Source: Actinokineospora fastidiosa (GTDB lineage Bacteria > Actinomycetota > Actinomycetes > Mycobacteriales > Pseudonocardiaceae). Taken from it: a stretch of 64,000 nt of DNA. The translations under genes were made by a program, and so were the position numbers. How positions within the stretch are numbered: position 1 is the first letter of the stretch; the number at the start of each line of letters is the position of its first letter. Below, piece after piece: positions 8,234 to 16,392 of the stretch. The stretch covers positions 372,001 through 436,000 of the forward strand of contig NZ_BMRB01000004.1 of NCBI RefSeq assembly GCF_014648415.1, in the 5' to 3' direction. The notes under the pieces were generated by a model. The model did no database searches. It was not told where the DNA came from and saw nothing but the letters and a program-made list of their open reading frames with translations.

Positions 8234-9772
8234 ATGACGCATGTTCGGAAGAAACTGGCCTTGGTGGGCATGGGCGCGCTCACCGCGGTGGCTGGCGGAG
8301 TGCTGACCGCCATGCCCGCCGAGGGCGAGGTGCTGTCCGTGGCCGACGCCATCAGCGGCAGCTACATCGTCGTGCTCAAGGGCGGCTCGTCGACCGAGGC
8401 GGCCCGCGAGCTGACCGCCGAGCACGGCGGCCGGGTGGACACGGTCTACACCAGCGCGATCAGCGGCTTCAGCGCGGCCATGTCCGACCGGGAGGCCCGC
8501 AGGCTCGCCGCCGACCCGAGGGTCGCCTACGTCGAGCAGAACCACCGGGTCGAACTGGCCGACGTCCAGCAGAACCCCACCTGGGGCCTGGACCGCGTCG
8601 ACCAGCGCGACCTGCCGCTGGACAGCCGGTACGAGTACACCGCGACCGGCGCCGGGGTCAACGTCTACATCATCGACACCGGCATCAACATCAACCACCA
8701 GGACTTCGGCGGCCGCGCCAAGCACGGGCGCGACACGGTGGACAACGACAACGACACCAGCGACTGCCAGGGCCACGGCACGCACGTGGCGGGCACCGCG
8801 GGCGGCACCGCCTACGGCGTGGCCAAGGGCGCGACGCTCATCGGCGTGCGGGTCTTCGGCTGCTCGTCCACCGGCACCGCAGCCGACATCCTGGAGGGCA
8901 TCGACTGGGTGACGAGCAACGCCGTCAAGCCCGCGGTCGCCAACCTGAGCCTGCGCACGGGCAAGTCGACCGCGACCAACGACGCCGTCCAGCGCATGAT
9001 GGACTCCGGCGTCGTCACCGCCGTCGCCGCGGGCAACTACGGCGACGACGCGTGCGACGACTCGCCGTCCAGCACGCCCGACGCGATCACCGTCGGCGCG
9101 ACCGACCGCAACGACGGCCGCGTCGACAACCAGATCTGGACGTCGAACTACGGCCCCTGCGTCGACATCTGGGCGCCGGGCGACAACATCGTGTCCGCCG
9201 CGTACAACAGCAACACCGGCACGGCCACCAAGAGCGGCACCTCCATGGCCACCCCGCACGTCGCGGGCGCTGCGGCGCTGTACCTGGAGGGCAACCGGAC
9301 CGCGAGCCAGCTGACCGTGCGCGACGCGCTGGTCGCGAACTCCACCAAGGACACGCTGACCAACCTCGGCGCCGGGTCGCCGAACCGGATGCTCTACACC
9401 GGCTCGGGCGGCACCACGCCGCCCACCTGCGCGCCCGTCACCAACAGCGCCGACGTGTCCATCCCGGACGCGGGCGCCGCGGTGACCAGCTCGGTGACCG
9501 TGTCCGGCTGCACCGGCACGGCGTCGGCGTCGACCAAGGTCGCCGTGGACATCCGCCACACCTACGTCGGCGACCTGCAGATCGACCTGGTCGCGCCGGA
9601 CGGCTCGGTGTACCGGCTCAAGAGCACCAGCAACGACTCCAGCAACGACGTCAACACCACCTACACGGTGAACGCGTCGGCTGAGACCGCGAACGGCACC
9701 TGGCGCCTGCGCGTCCAGGACCGCTACCGCGCCGACACCGGCTACATCAACTCCTGGACCCTGACGGTCTGA
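8234..9772 (+). CDS. secreted subtilisin-like serine protease (S8) with C-terminal P domain
   Basis: 512 residues: signal peptide (about 1-33), an inhibitor I9-type propeptide (SYIVVLKGG to about 105), then a proteinase K-like S8A domain with catalytic Asp148 (IIDTG), His181 (HGTHVAG) and Ser337 (GTSMATPH). After a threonine-rich linker near residue 395 a proprotein-convertase P (Homo B) domain runs to the end, recognised by VAVDIRHTYVGDL and APDGS. The ATG at 8234 follows a good purine-rich site. It is an extracellular endopeptidase, self-processed after export. The 3' end overlaps the convergent FAD hydroxylase gene by 26 bases. It is one of three subtilases in the window. Confidence 0.93.
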   Translation: MTHVRKKLALVGMGALTAVAGGVLTAMPAEGEVLSVADAISGSYIVVLKGGSSTEAARELTAEHGGRVDTVYTSAISGFSAAMSDREARRLAADPRVAYVEQNHRVELADVQQNPTWGLDRVDQRDLPLDSRYEYTATGAGVNVYIIDTGININHQDFGGRAKHGRDTVDNDNDTSDCQGHGTHVAGTAGGTAYGVAKGATLIGVRVFGCSSTGTAADILEGIDWVTSNAVKPAVANLSLRTGKSTATNDAVQRMMDSGVVTAVAAGNYGDDACDDSPSSTPDAITVGATDRNDGRVDNQIWTSNYGPCVDIWAPGDNIVSAAYNSNTGTATKSGTSMATPHVAGAAALYLEGNRTASQLTVRDALVANSTKDTLTNLGAGSPNRMLYTGSGGTTPPTCAPVTNSADVSIPDAGAAVTSSVTVSGCTGTASASTKVAVDIRHTYVGDLQIDLVAPDGSVYRLKSTSNDSSNDVNTTYTVNASAETANGTWRLRVQDRYRADTGYINSWTLTV

Positions 9773-10976
9773 GGCACCCGTTGACGGACCGCGTCAGGGC
9801 AGCCAGCCCCGACGCGGTCCGCGCCGTTCCCGCGACCACGCCGTCCGGACGCACCAGGCGGTTCCCGACCACGGCGAAGTCGTCGTAACTCGCACCCGGC
9901 AGCACCTTGCCGCCCCCGCGCCGCACCAGCGGCCCGCCGCGCAGCCGGGGCGCGACCTCGGCCATCGGCAGGTGCGCGGCCGCGCGCAGCAGGCGTTGCC
10001 GGGCGCGGCCACCGGTCATGGCCCACCCCAGCAGCCGCGCCGCCCGGATGGTGGTGAGCGCGTGGGGGAGCCGTTCGGCCTGGTAGGTGTCCAACAGCTC
10101 GTCCGGGGCGCCGCGGTCGAGCACGTAGTCCAGCTTCCACGCCAGGTTCACCGCGTCTCGCAGGCCCGCGCCGAGTCCCTGCCCGGCGAACGGGGGCGTC
10201 AGGTGCGCGGCGTCGCCCAGCAGGAACACCCGGCCCAGCCGCCAGCGCTCGGCGACCCGGGCGTGGAAGGTGTAGACGGCGCGGCGGATGACCGTCGGAC
10301 CGTCCGGTGGGGACAGTGACCCGCCGTCCTCGCCGGGGCGCAGCCGGAACTCCCAGCGGTAACGGTCTCCCACCACTCGCATGAACGTCGCCGGGCGCTC
10401 GGCGCACACCTGGTGCACGCCGTCCCACATGTCCACCGGTTCGGGGGACACCGCGTCCACCACCAGCCACCGCTCGGCGGGGCGCAGCTCCCGCACTCCG
10501 ATGCCGAGCGAGCGCCGGACCACGCTGTCGGCCCCGTCGCAGCCGAGGACCGCCTCCGCCGCGATCCGCGTGCCGTCCGCGCACACCACCACCGGACCCG
10601 GCTCGACCGCCACCACGTCCACGCCGCGCCGGATGACGCCGTCCGGCAGCGCGGCGGCGAGCACGGCGTCCAGCGCGGGCTGGTCGAACAGGGACGCGTC
10701 CGGGTGCCCGAACCGGCCGACGGGCGCGCGGCGGAACTCGGCCAGCACCCGGTGCCCGGCGTCGACCAGCCGCAGTCCCGGCATGGCCCGGCTGATGCGC
10801 AGGAACGGCTCCAGCACCCCGGCCCCGCGCAGGATGTCCACGGCCTCGCCGTCCAGGTGCACCGCGCGGGGGAGCGGGTACGGCTCCGCGTGCCGCTCCA
10901 GGACGGTCACGTCCATCCCGCGCCGGACCAGCAGCAGCGCGGCCGTCATGCCGACCGGGCCTGCCCCCACGATCAC
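9747..10976 (-). CDS. FAD-dependent aromatic hydroxylase (PHBH/MhpA type)
   Basis: About 409 residues. Family A flavoprotein monooxygenase with the N-terminal GAGPVGMTAA dinucleotide site, the internal CDGADSVVR (DG motif) and LLGDAAHLTPPFAGQG (GD motif). It should hydroxylate a phenolic ring using NAD(P)H and O2. The frame overlaps the stop of the type III PKS gene; the first conventional start is GTG 10976, only two residues before the Rossmann strand, and a CTG at 10985 overlapping the PKS stop is an alternative. In an alkylresorcinol pathway it would oxidise the resorcinol to a hydroquinone-level product, as proposed for SrsC and AgqC. Confidence 0.87.
   Translation of the reverse strand: MIVGAGPVGMTAALLLVRRGMDVTVLERHAEPYPLPRAVHLDGEAVDILRGAGVLEPFLRISRAMPGLRLVDAGHRVLAEFRRAPVGRFGHPDASLFDQPALDAVLAAALPDGVIRRGVDVVAVEPGPVVVCADGTRIAAEAVLGCDGADSVVRRSLGIGVRELRPAERWLVVDAVSPEPVDMWDGVHQVCAERPATFMRVVGDRYRWEFRLRPGEDGGSLSPPDGPTVIRRAVYTFHARVAERWRLGRVFLLGDAAHLTPPFAGQGLGAGLRDAVNLAWKLDYVLDRGAPDELLDTYQAERLPHALTTIRAARLLGWAMTGGRARQRLLRAAAHLPMAEVAPRLRGGPLVRRGGGKVLPGASYDDFAVVGNRLVRPDGVVAGTARTASGLAALTRSVNGCLRPSGSRS
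9786..9820 (+). terminator. hairpin behind the subtilase gene
   Basis: Perfect 10-base arms ggaccgcgtc (9786-9795) and gacgcggtcc (9811-9820) start 13 bases after the subtilase stop. The stem lies inside the 3' end of the opposing FAD hydroxylase gene, so it doubles as coding sequence. There is no T-run, as usual in actinomycetes. Confidence 0.5.
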
Positions 10977-10981
10977 GACGC

Positions 10982-12019
10982 TCAGGGCTCGGCCACCATC
11001 AGCGCGCCGGACAGGGTCAGGCCCGGGCCGAACGCCATCGCCACGACCGTCTCCCCGGGGGCCGGGGCTAGGCGGCGCAGGATCAGCCCGACTGTCGCCG
11101 AGGAGCAGTTGCCGTAGTCGGCCAACACCCGGCGCGACTCGGCGAGCGCGGTGTCCGGCAGCCCCAGGCCCTGTTCGACCACGGTCAGGATGCGCGGCCC
11201 GCCCGGGTGCACCGCCCAGTGGTCGACGTCGGCCGCGGTGAGGCCGTGCGGGTCCAGCAGGTCCTTGGCGAGCAACTCCACCTCGACGCCCAGCACGTCC
11301 GGCACGCGGCGGGACAGGCTCATCCGGAAGCCGAGGTCGGTCACGTGCCAGGTCATGTGGTCGCTGGTGTCCGGGTGCGTGCGCCACGCGGTGTCGACCA
11401 CGCGCAGCCCCGGCCCCCGGTCCGGTCGCAGGACCAGCGCCACCGCGGCGTCGCCGAAGAGGGCGTGGCAGACGATCTGCTCGGGGTCGTCGGTCGGCGG
11501 TTGGGCGTGCAGGGAGGTGAGCTCCAGGCAGAGCAGCACGGCGGGTCTGCCGTTGGCGTTGACGTAGTCGCTGACGCTGTCCAGGCCGGGCAGCGCGGCG
11601 TAGCAGCCCATGTGCCCCACCAGGAGCCTGCGCGCCCTCGGGTCCAGCGGCAGCGACCCGGCCAGCGCGATGTCCACCCCGGGGGTGCCGTACCCGGTGC
11701 AGGAGGCGACGGCGAGCAGCCCGATGTCGCCCGCGTCCAGCCCCGCGTCGGCCAGGGCCGCGGTGACGGCCTGGTGGGCCAGCGGCGGGGCGGCCTCGGC
11801 GTAGCGGCGCATCCGCGCCGCCGTCGACCAGTGCGCGACGTCCTCGCTGCGCGGGTCGGCCACCGCGTGCCGGGTGCGCACGCCGGACGCTGCGAAGATC
11901 CGCTCGGCCGCTCGGCTCCCGGCCAGCGCGCCGCTGAAGTGGGTGTCCCACATGACCCGCTGGTCGAAGGCCGGGGGCACGGCGACCCCGATCCCGGCCA
12001 CCACGGCCCGTCGTTCCAC
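10982..12019 (-). CDS. type III polyketide synthase (alkylresorcinol synthase-like)
   Basis: 345 residues. The thiolase-fold triad is clear: Cys139 in VGHMGCYAALPG, His in HPGGPRI (about residue 280) and Asn in DYGNCSSAT (about 312). A C-terminal GFGPG-type loop is present as AFGPGLTL. These enzymes extend an acyl-CoA starter with malonyl-CoA and cyclise it to a resorcinol, pyrone or naphthol. The GTG at 12019 starts 4 bases after the methyltransferase stop, and its own stop is adjacent to the hydroxylase start, so the three minus-strand genes form one operon. Starter length and cyclisation mode cannot be read from the sequence. Confidence 0.9.
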   Translation of the reverse strand: MERRAVVAGIGVAVPPAFDQRVMWDTHFSGALAGSRAAERIFAASGVRTRHAVADPRSEDVAHWSTAARMRRYAEAAPPLAHQAVTAALADAGLDAGDIGLLAVASCTGYGTPGVDIALAGSLPLDPRARRLLVGHMGCYAALPGLDSVSDYVNANGRPAVLLCLELTSLHAQPPTDDPEQIVCHALFGDAAVALVLRPDRGPGLRVVDTAWRTHPDTSDHMTWHVTDLGFRMSLSRRVPDVLGVEVELLAKDLLDPHGLTAADVDHWAVHPGGPRILTVVEQGLGLPDTALAESRRVLADYGNCSSATVGLILRRLAPAPGETVVAMAFGPGLTLSGALMVAEP

Positions 12020-12023
12020 CGTC

Positions 12024-12731
12024 TCATCCCACCTTCCGGCCGACGCCCTGGAACAGCACACCCGTGTCCCGCACCGGCCGGAGCCGGACGGAGTCCCGCC
12101 TGCCCAGCAGCCAGCCCGCCACGTCGGACAGGACGGGCCGGATGCCGCGCAACCGCAGCGGGATACCCACTTCCGCGGCGACCTTGACCAACGCGGCGCG
12201 ATCAACCAGCAGCCGGGGATCGTGCACCCCGCGCGGCGCCATCCCGGGCACCCGCTCGGCGACGCCGATCGCCACGAACCGGCACCGCCGGGTCGCCGCG
12301 AGCGTGTCCAGCACCAGCAGCCCGCCCGGCGCCAGCACCCGCCCGATCTCCCGGACCGCCGCGTCGAGGTCCGTCACGTGCTCCAGGATCTCCCCGGCCA
12401 CGACCACGTCGGCACACCCGTCGCGCAGCGGCACCCGCAGGACGTCGCCCCGCACCGCCGTCACCCCGTGCTCCCGCGCCTGCCGCAACCCGCTCGCCGA
12501 CATGTCCACCCCGATGTGCCGGTATCCGCGCACGTGCGGGGCCAACAACCCGGCCCCGCACCCCAGGTCCACCAACACGGCCCCCGCCCGTTCCGGCGGC
12601 GGCACCAACTCCCCCCGGGCGGCGGCCAGCCAGTGCAACATGGCGAACACACCCCGAGGCCGCCACCACTGGTCGGCGAGTCGGTCGTAGAGGCGGATGT
12701 CGTTCCTCGGCAACTGCTCGGTCGGTGGCAC
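12024..12731 (-). CDS. class I SAM-dependent methyltransferase (UbiG-like)
   Basis: 235 residues. The SAM-binding motif I is LVDLGCGAGLLAPHV (about residue 53), followed by GVDMSASGL, the acidic EILEHV and an RVLAPGGLLVLDT strand. The front region YDRLADQWWRP resembles UbiG-type O-methyltransferases of quinone biosynthesis. First gene of the minus-strand operon with the type III PKS and FAD hydroxylase, and divergent by 27 bases from the UbiA prenyltransferase. It most likely methylates a phenolic hydroxyl of the polyketide or hydroquinone. Confidence 0.88.
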   Translation of the reverse strand: MPPTEQLPRNDIRLYDRLADQWWRPRGVFAMLHWLAAARGELVPPPERAGAVLVDLGCGAGLLAPHVRGYRHIGVDMSASGLRQAREHGVTAVRGDVLRVPLRDGCADVVVAGEILEHVTDLDAAVREIGRVLAPGGLLVLDTLAATRRCRFVAIGVAERVPGMAPRGVHDPRLLVDRAALVKVAAEVGIPLRLRGIRPVLSDVAGWLLGRRDSVRLRPVRDTGVLFQGVGRKVG

Positions 12732-12758
12732 GTGCTCCAGGCTGGCACACTCGGGCCC

Positions 12759-13553
12759 GTGCAGCAGGCCGTGCGGACCGGAGCCGCCCTAGCGATGGCG
12801 TGCCACCCCGCGCCCACCCTCACCGTGACGGCCCTCGCGGCGGCCTTGGCGGCGGCAGCGGACAGGACGGTCCCCGAGGTCGTGGGCCTCGCTGCCGCTG
12901 TCCTCTGTGGACAACTCTCGGTGGGCTGGCTGAACGACCTCGTCGACGCCTCCCGCGACGCCGCCGTGGGCCGCTCCGGCAAGCCGGTGGCCGAGGGCCG
13001 CGTGTCCCGTCGGACGGTCGGTGCAGGCGTGATCGTCGCCGCCGTGGCCGCTTTGGCCCTGACGTCTCTGTTCGGCCTGACAGCCCTCCTGGCCCACACG
13101 GTCGCTTTGGCGTCGGCCTGGGCCTACGACCTGGGCGTCAAATCGACAGCCTTCTCGGTCGTCCCGTACACGGTGTCGTTCGCTTTGCTACCGGTGATCG
13201 TCGGTCCGGCTCCGCTGTGGCTGATGGCCGCAGCCGCCACCCTCGGCAGCGCAGCCCACTTCGCCAACGCGATTCCCGACTTGGCGGACGACCTGGCGAC
13301 GGGAGTACGCGGCCTACCGCACCGAATCGGCGCACGCTCCTCGATCCTGGCCGCAGCCGCCCTGATGCTCGCCACCGGCGTCCTACTAGCCCTAGGCCCA
13401 CCAGGCCCACCGACACCCCTGGCACTGGCGGCACTGGGAGTAGCGGGCATGATCCTGGCGATCGGAGTCGCAAAAGGCGGCAGAGCCCCCTTCGCAGCGG
13501 TGATGGCAGTAGCCCTAGTAGACGTAGCCGTAGCAGTCCACGTACTAACCTGA
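12759..13553 (+). CDS. UbiA-family prenyltransferase
   Basis: 264 residues with seven or eight hydrophobic helices. The first Asp-rich motif is GWLNDLVDASRD (about residue 60, NDxxDxxxD) and the second is NAIPDLADD (about 170); both bind Mg-diphosphate of an isoprenyl donor. It acts in the membrane to prenylate an aromatic acceptor. GTG 12759 was chosen because it sits just before the first helix and leaves a 27-base divergent promoter to the methyltransferase. With the type III PKS, methyltransferase and hydroxylase it completes the enzyme set known for alkyl-O-dihydrogeranyl-methoxyhydroquinones (agqA-D in Actinoplanes). Third-position GC falls towards the 3' end. Confidence 0.87.
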   Translation: MQQAVRTGAALAMACHPAPTLTVTALAAALAAAADRTVPEVVGLAAAVLCGQLSVGWLNDLVDASRDAAVGRSGKPVAEGRVSRRTVGAGVIVAAVAALALTSLFGLTALLAHTVALASAWAYDLGVKSTAFSVVPYTVSFALLPVIVGPAPLWLMAAAATLGSAAHFANAIPDLADDLATGVRGLPHRIGARSSILAAAALMLATGVLLALGPPGPPTPLALAALGVAGMILAIGVAKGGRAPFAAVMAVALVDVAVAVHVLT

Positions 13554-13620
13554 CCGCTCCCTCGAACCCCGCGATAAAGCAACGCAACCACCCACACACG
13601 CAACACGCGTGACGCTTATG

Positions 13621-13761
13621 TCCGATGGAGTGGACTTGCATTCGTGGGGAGCGAAGCGGTGCTACCCTTGCTCGGCGCGGAACGGCTTCGCCGCTCCGCC
13701 CTTCTTTCCGCGCGCGCCGCTTCGCTTAGGGGCCCCGCGAATGCGAGTTCACTCCATCGGA
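13621..13761 (+). repeat. 141-bp inverted-repeat-ended element, copy 1
   Basis: Begins tccgatggagtg (13621-13632) and ends with the exact complement cactccatcgga (13750-13761); similarity between the ends extends inward for about 30 bases (gcattcg/cgaatgc). The interior carries ggcttcgccgctccgccctt. A second copy of the same length lies in opposite orientation at 14797-14937. It looks like a non-autonomous mobile element or large REP-like repeat. Short reading frames through it are not genes. Confidence 0.85.
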
Positions 13762-14029
13762 CACCCCAAAAGCAAATCGCGAACCACCTACGCCCCCGCC
13801 TGTCGCCCTACGACGCCTGCGCCTCGTCAAAGGTGTGCGGAGGAGGCGGTTGGGGCGGAGTCGGAGGCTTGAGCTGCGCACCCAAGGTTCGGAGCGCGAT
13901 TTGATCCTTGGGCGTCCGATGAGCGTTATGCGGGTGATGTGGGTGTGATCGGCGCCTCGGGGCAGCGCAACGGCCTCTGTCGTTAAGATCGTTTCCTACC
14001 ACAGAGACGATTCACGAAGAGGCCGTTGC
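13762..14029. other. spacer between repeat copy 1 and the transposase
   Basis: 268 bases with lower GC and no credible reading frame. Its 3' end holds a hairpin with 12-base perfect arms (gcaacggcctct 13967-13978, agaggccgttgc 14018-14029) that finishes one base before the transposase start. The arms could be an IS end or a structure controlling transposase translation. Confidence 0.6.
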
Positions 14030-14831
14030 GTGACAGAGAATATCACCGGGCTCACCGATGCCCAGGTGCGGGAGTTGTCGGAGCTGTTCGCCGAACGGGT
14101 GCCGTGGGATCCGCGCCGCCGGTTCACCCCGGCCGGGCGGTGGTGCTGGCGTTGGAGGCCTGGCGCACCAACCTCGCCCAAGCGGTGCTGGCGAAGTTCT
14201 ATCGGGTGCACCAGAGCACCATCTCGCGCACGGTGCGGCTGGTGACCGCCGTCCTGGCCGTCGAACTGGCTCGCCTGGACCCGCCGGTCACCGTCGTCCC
14301 GGACACCGCGTTGATCATCGACGGCACCCTGATCCCGACCGGGAACAGGCGCGATGTCACCGGAACCCGCTCCGGACACCGACGCCGACACGGCATGACC
14401 GTCCACGTCGCCGCCGACCTGCACGGCCGCGTCCTGGCCGTCTCCGACCACGAACCCGCGGCACTGCAGGACATCACCGCCTTCCGCGCCTGGCGCCTGG
14501 CCGAACAACTCGACCGACCCCAGACCCTCGCGGACAAGGCCTACCAAGGCAGCCGCATGACCACCCCACACAAGAAACCACGCACACCGACTTCCCCGAC
14601 CCCGACATGCGCGAGTTCAACCGACAACTGTCCGCGATCCGCGCAGCCGTCGAACGCTGCATCGGACACCTCAAGAACTGGAAGATCCTGGCCACCGGCT
14701 ACCGCGGCCGCATCACCGAACTCCCCACACTCATCCAACTCATCGTCCGACTCGAACGCCTACGAACCACCTGGCAGAACCATCTACGCATAACCCTCGA
14801 TGGGGTGAACCCGCATTCGCGGGGCCCCTAA
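14030..14831 (+). pseudogene. IS5-type DDE transposase, broken by two frameshifts
   Basis: A DDE superfamily transposase readable only by changing frame twice. It starts at GTG 14030 (TENITGLTDAQVRELSELF), shifts near 14140 into VVLALEAWRTNLAQAVLAKF with the helix-turn-helix VHQSTISRTVRLV and the first catalytic Asp in IIDGTLIP, then shifts again near 14570 into MREFNRQLSAIRAAVERCI, which holds the last catalytic Glu. Two separate shifts make programmed frameshifting unlikely, although IS5 relatives do use one. The final frame runs directly into the second 141-bp repeat, which starts at 14797, so the true end is probably near 14795. Confidence 0.85.
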
Positions 14832-14937
14832 GAAAAGCGGCGCGGGCGTGGAAAAAGGGCGGAGCGGCGAAGCCGTCCACGCCCGAGGTAGGGTAGCACC
14901 GCTTTTCTCCCCACGAATGCGGGTTCACCCCATCGGA
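14797..14937 (-). repeat. 141-bp inverted-repeat-ended element, copy 2 (inverted)
   Basis: Same length and core as the copy at 13621-13761, but reversed. Ends are tcgatggggtgaacccgc (from 14797) and gcgggttcaccccatcgga (to 14937), with interior aagggcggagcggcgaagcc. The two copies differ by scattered substitutions and neither carries a gene. Together they bracket the transposase remnant. Confidence 0.85.
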
Positions 14938-14982
14938 CGGTTATCTGGGGCGTGTTGCGTAGGTGGGTGGGCGCGTTGCTTC

Positions 14983-16236
14983 TTATTTGGTTTTTGTTAG
15001 TGTCAGTTTGAAGGGGTTCAGGTTTGCTGGCATTGGTCCCGTCAGGGGTTTCTTTGGGGTTAGGTCTGCGCGGCTGAGTAGGGCGTGGATCAAGGTTGAG
15101 GTGATGAACAGGACCAGGTTTCGGCCCGGGCAGCCTGCTGGGCCTGTGCTGAACGGGAGGAGGGCCGGGTTGAGGGCGGCCCTGCCGTCCAGCCAGAGGT
15201 CCGGGTCGAAGCGGTCGCCGGAGTCTCGGTGGAACAGGGGGGTGATCACGGCGACGGTGGTTCCCGGTGGGCCCCAGTCCGTGGCCTCTGTGGTGTCTCG
15301 GAGGATGGCGGGGGTGGTCGGCCACAGGCGGAGTGATTCGAGTACGCAGGCCCTCAAGACGGGACGTTGGTCGGTCTCGTCGCGGAGGCGGGCCAGGATC
15401 TCCGGGTGGCTGGTGACCAGGGTGAGGGTGCGCATCACCGCCATGCCCGCGGCGTCGAAGGCGAAGAGCCACTGGGGGAACTGGTCGACCGCCTGGGAGC
15501 CCTGGGCGGCGGTGAGGCCTGCGAGGCTGCCCGGCTCGGCGCGGTCGAGGTGGGATTCGAGGCGTTCGGCGAAGCGTTGGCGGCGGCGTTGGCGGCGGGG
15601 GTGCAGGTAGGACCAGTTGCCGTCGGCGCGCAGCGTGTGCAGGAGGTCGATCAGTTCGACGTCGTCGCGGGCGCCCTTGCCGAGGGTGATGCGGCGGACC
15701 AGGCGCCACCAGCCGTCGGCGAAGGTGGGCCAGTCGAGGCGGTCGTGTTCGAGCATCGCCTCGGCCTCCGCGCTCACGGCGGCGGCGAACGGGGCCGACA
15801 GGCGGTGCATCGGGAGCGGGGTGTCCAGCACGTGCTCGGTGAACCGGCGGCGGTCGCGGCGGGCGGCGGCGGGGGAGATGAGCAGGCCGTGCGGCTGGAA
15901 GTGGCGGAGCGCGGCGACCTTCTCCCGGTTCGCCGGGGAGAACGGCACCGGCGTCTCGGCCAGCACGAGCGCGGCGTCCTCGGCGGACAGCGGGATCACG
16001 AACCGGCGCTTGCCCAGCCGCACCGAGGCGGGACCCGGGCCGTAGCGCACGCGCATCCTGCGGAGCTCGTTCAGCATCGCCTGGTAGGCGCCCGCCTTCG
16101 TCAGCAGGCCGACCGTCCGCGGTCTGCGCACGACCAGACCGCTCGCCACCAGCGGAAACACGACGCGCAGCCCCAGTTTGGCTGCGTCGCTCCGCGAAAT
16201 CGCCGTCAAGGTCCGCGGCACGGCCGTGCGTGTCAT
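14983..16236 (-). CDS. cytochrome P450, atypical I-helix
   Basis: 417 residues. The haem-binding loop is PFSTGPAGCPGRN near residue 375 with the axial Cys, and the K-helix ExxR is ESLRLWP near 310. The I-helix region reads FDAAGMAVMRTL, so the usual acid-alcohol pair (D/E-T) that delivers protons to bound oxygen is absent. The ATG at 16236 gives a normal P450 length. An N-terminal hydrophobic patch follows SRSDAAKLG; there is no adjacent ferredoxin. It faces the YbdK-type gene divergently across 156 bases. Substrate unknown; the missing acid-alcohol pair suggests peroxygenase-like or substrate-assisted chemistry. Confidence 0.88.
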   Translation of the reverse strand: MTRTAVPRTLTAISRSDAAKLGLRVVFPLVASGLVVRRPRTVGLLTKAGAYQAMLNELRRMRVRYGPGPASVRLGKRRFVIPLSAEDAALVLAETPVPFSPANREKVAALRHFQPHGLLISPAAARRDRRRFTEHVLDTPLPMHRLSAPFAAAVSAEAEAMLEHDRLDWPTFADGWWRLVRRITLGKGARDDVELIDLLHTLRADGNWSYLHPRRQRRRQRFAERLESHLDRAEPGSLAGLTAAQGSQAVDQFPQWLFAFDAAGMAVMRTLTLVTSHPEILARLRDETDQRPVLRACVLESLRLWPTTPAILRDTTEATDWGPPGTTVAVITPLFHRDSGDRFDPDLWLDGRAALNPALLPFSTGPAGCPGRNLVLFITSTLIHALLSRADLTPKKPLTGPMPANLNPFKLTLTKTK

Positions 16237-16392
16237 GACCGGGGGTACCCTCCCCGTCCCGGGCCGCAAACCGACCCGTTCGGTGGCTGCGCGGGCGGCG
16301 GGGCGTCGCGGAATCTCGTCCTTGGTGTGCCGCCCGCCCGCTGCCGCCGCACCATGATGGGGAGCCGACTTCGGCCGCGATCGGAGCAGCCC

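Noticed and set aside
10985-11951. Long upstream extension of the FAD hydroxylase frame
   Set aside because: It runs antiparallel-free but out of frame through the type III PKS gene and encodes no recognisable domain; the flavin-binding start fixes the N-terminus.
13609-13904. Two overlapping short reading frames across the first 141-bp repeat
   Set aside because: They lie within a non-coding inverted repeat, and the same odd peptide appears in the second copy because the DNA is repeated.
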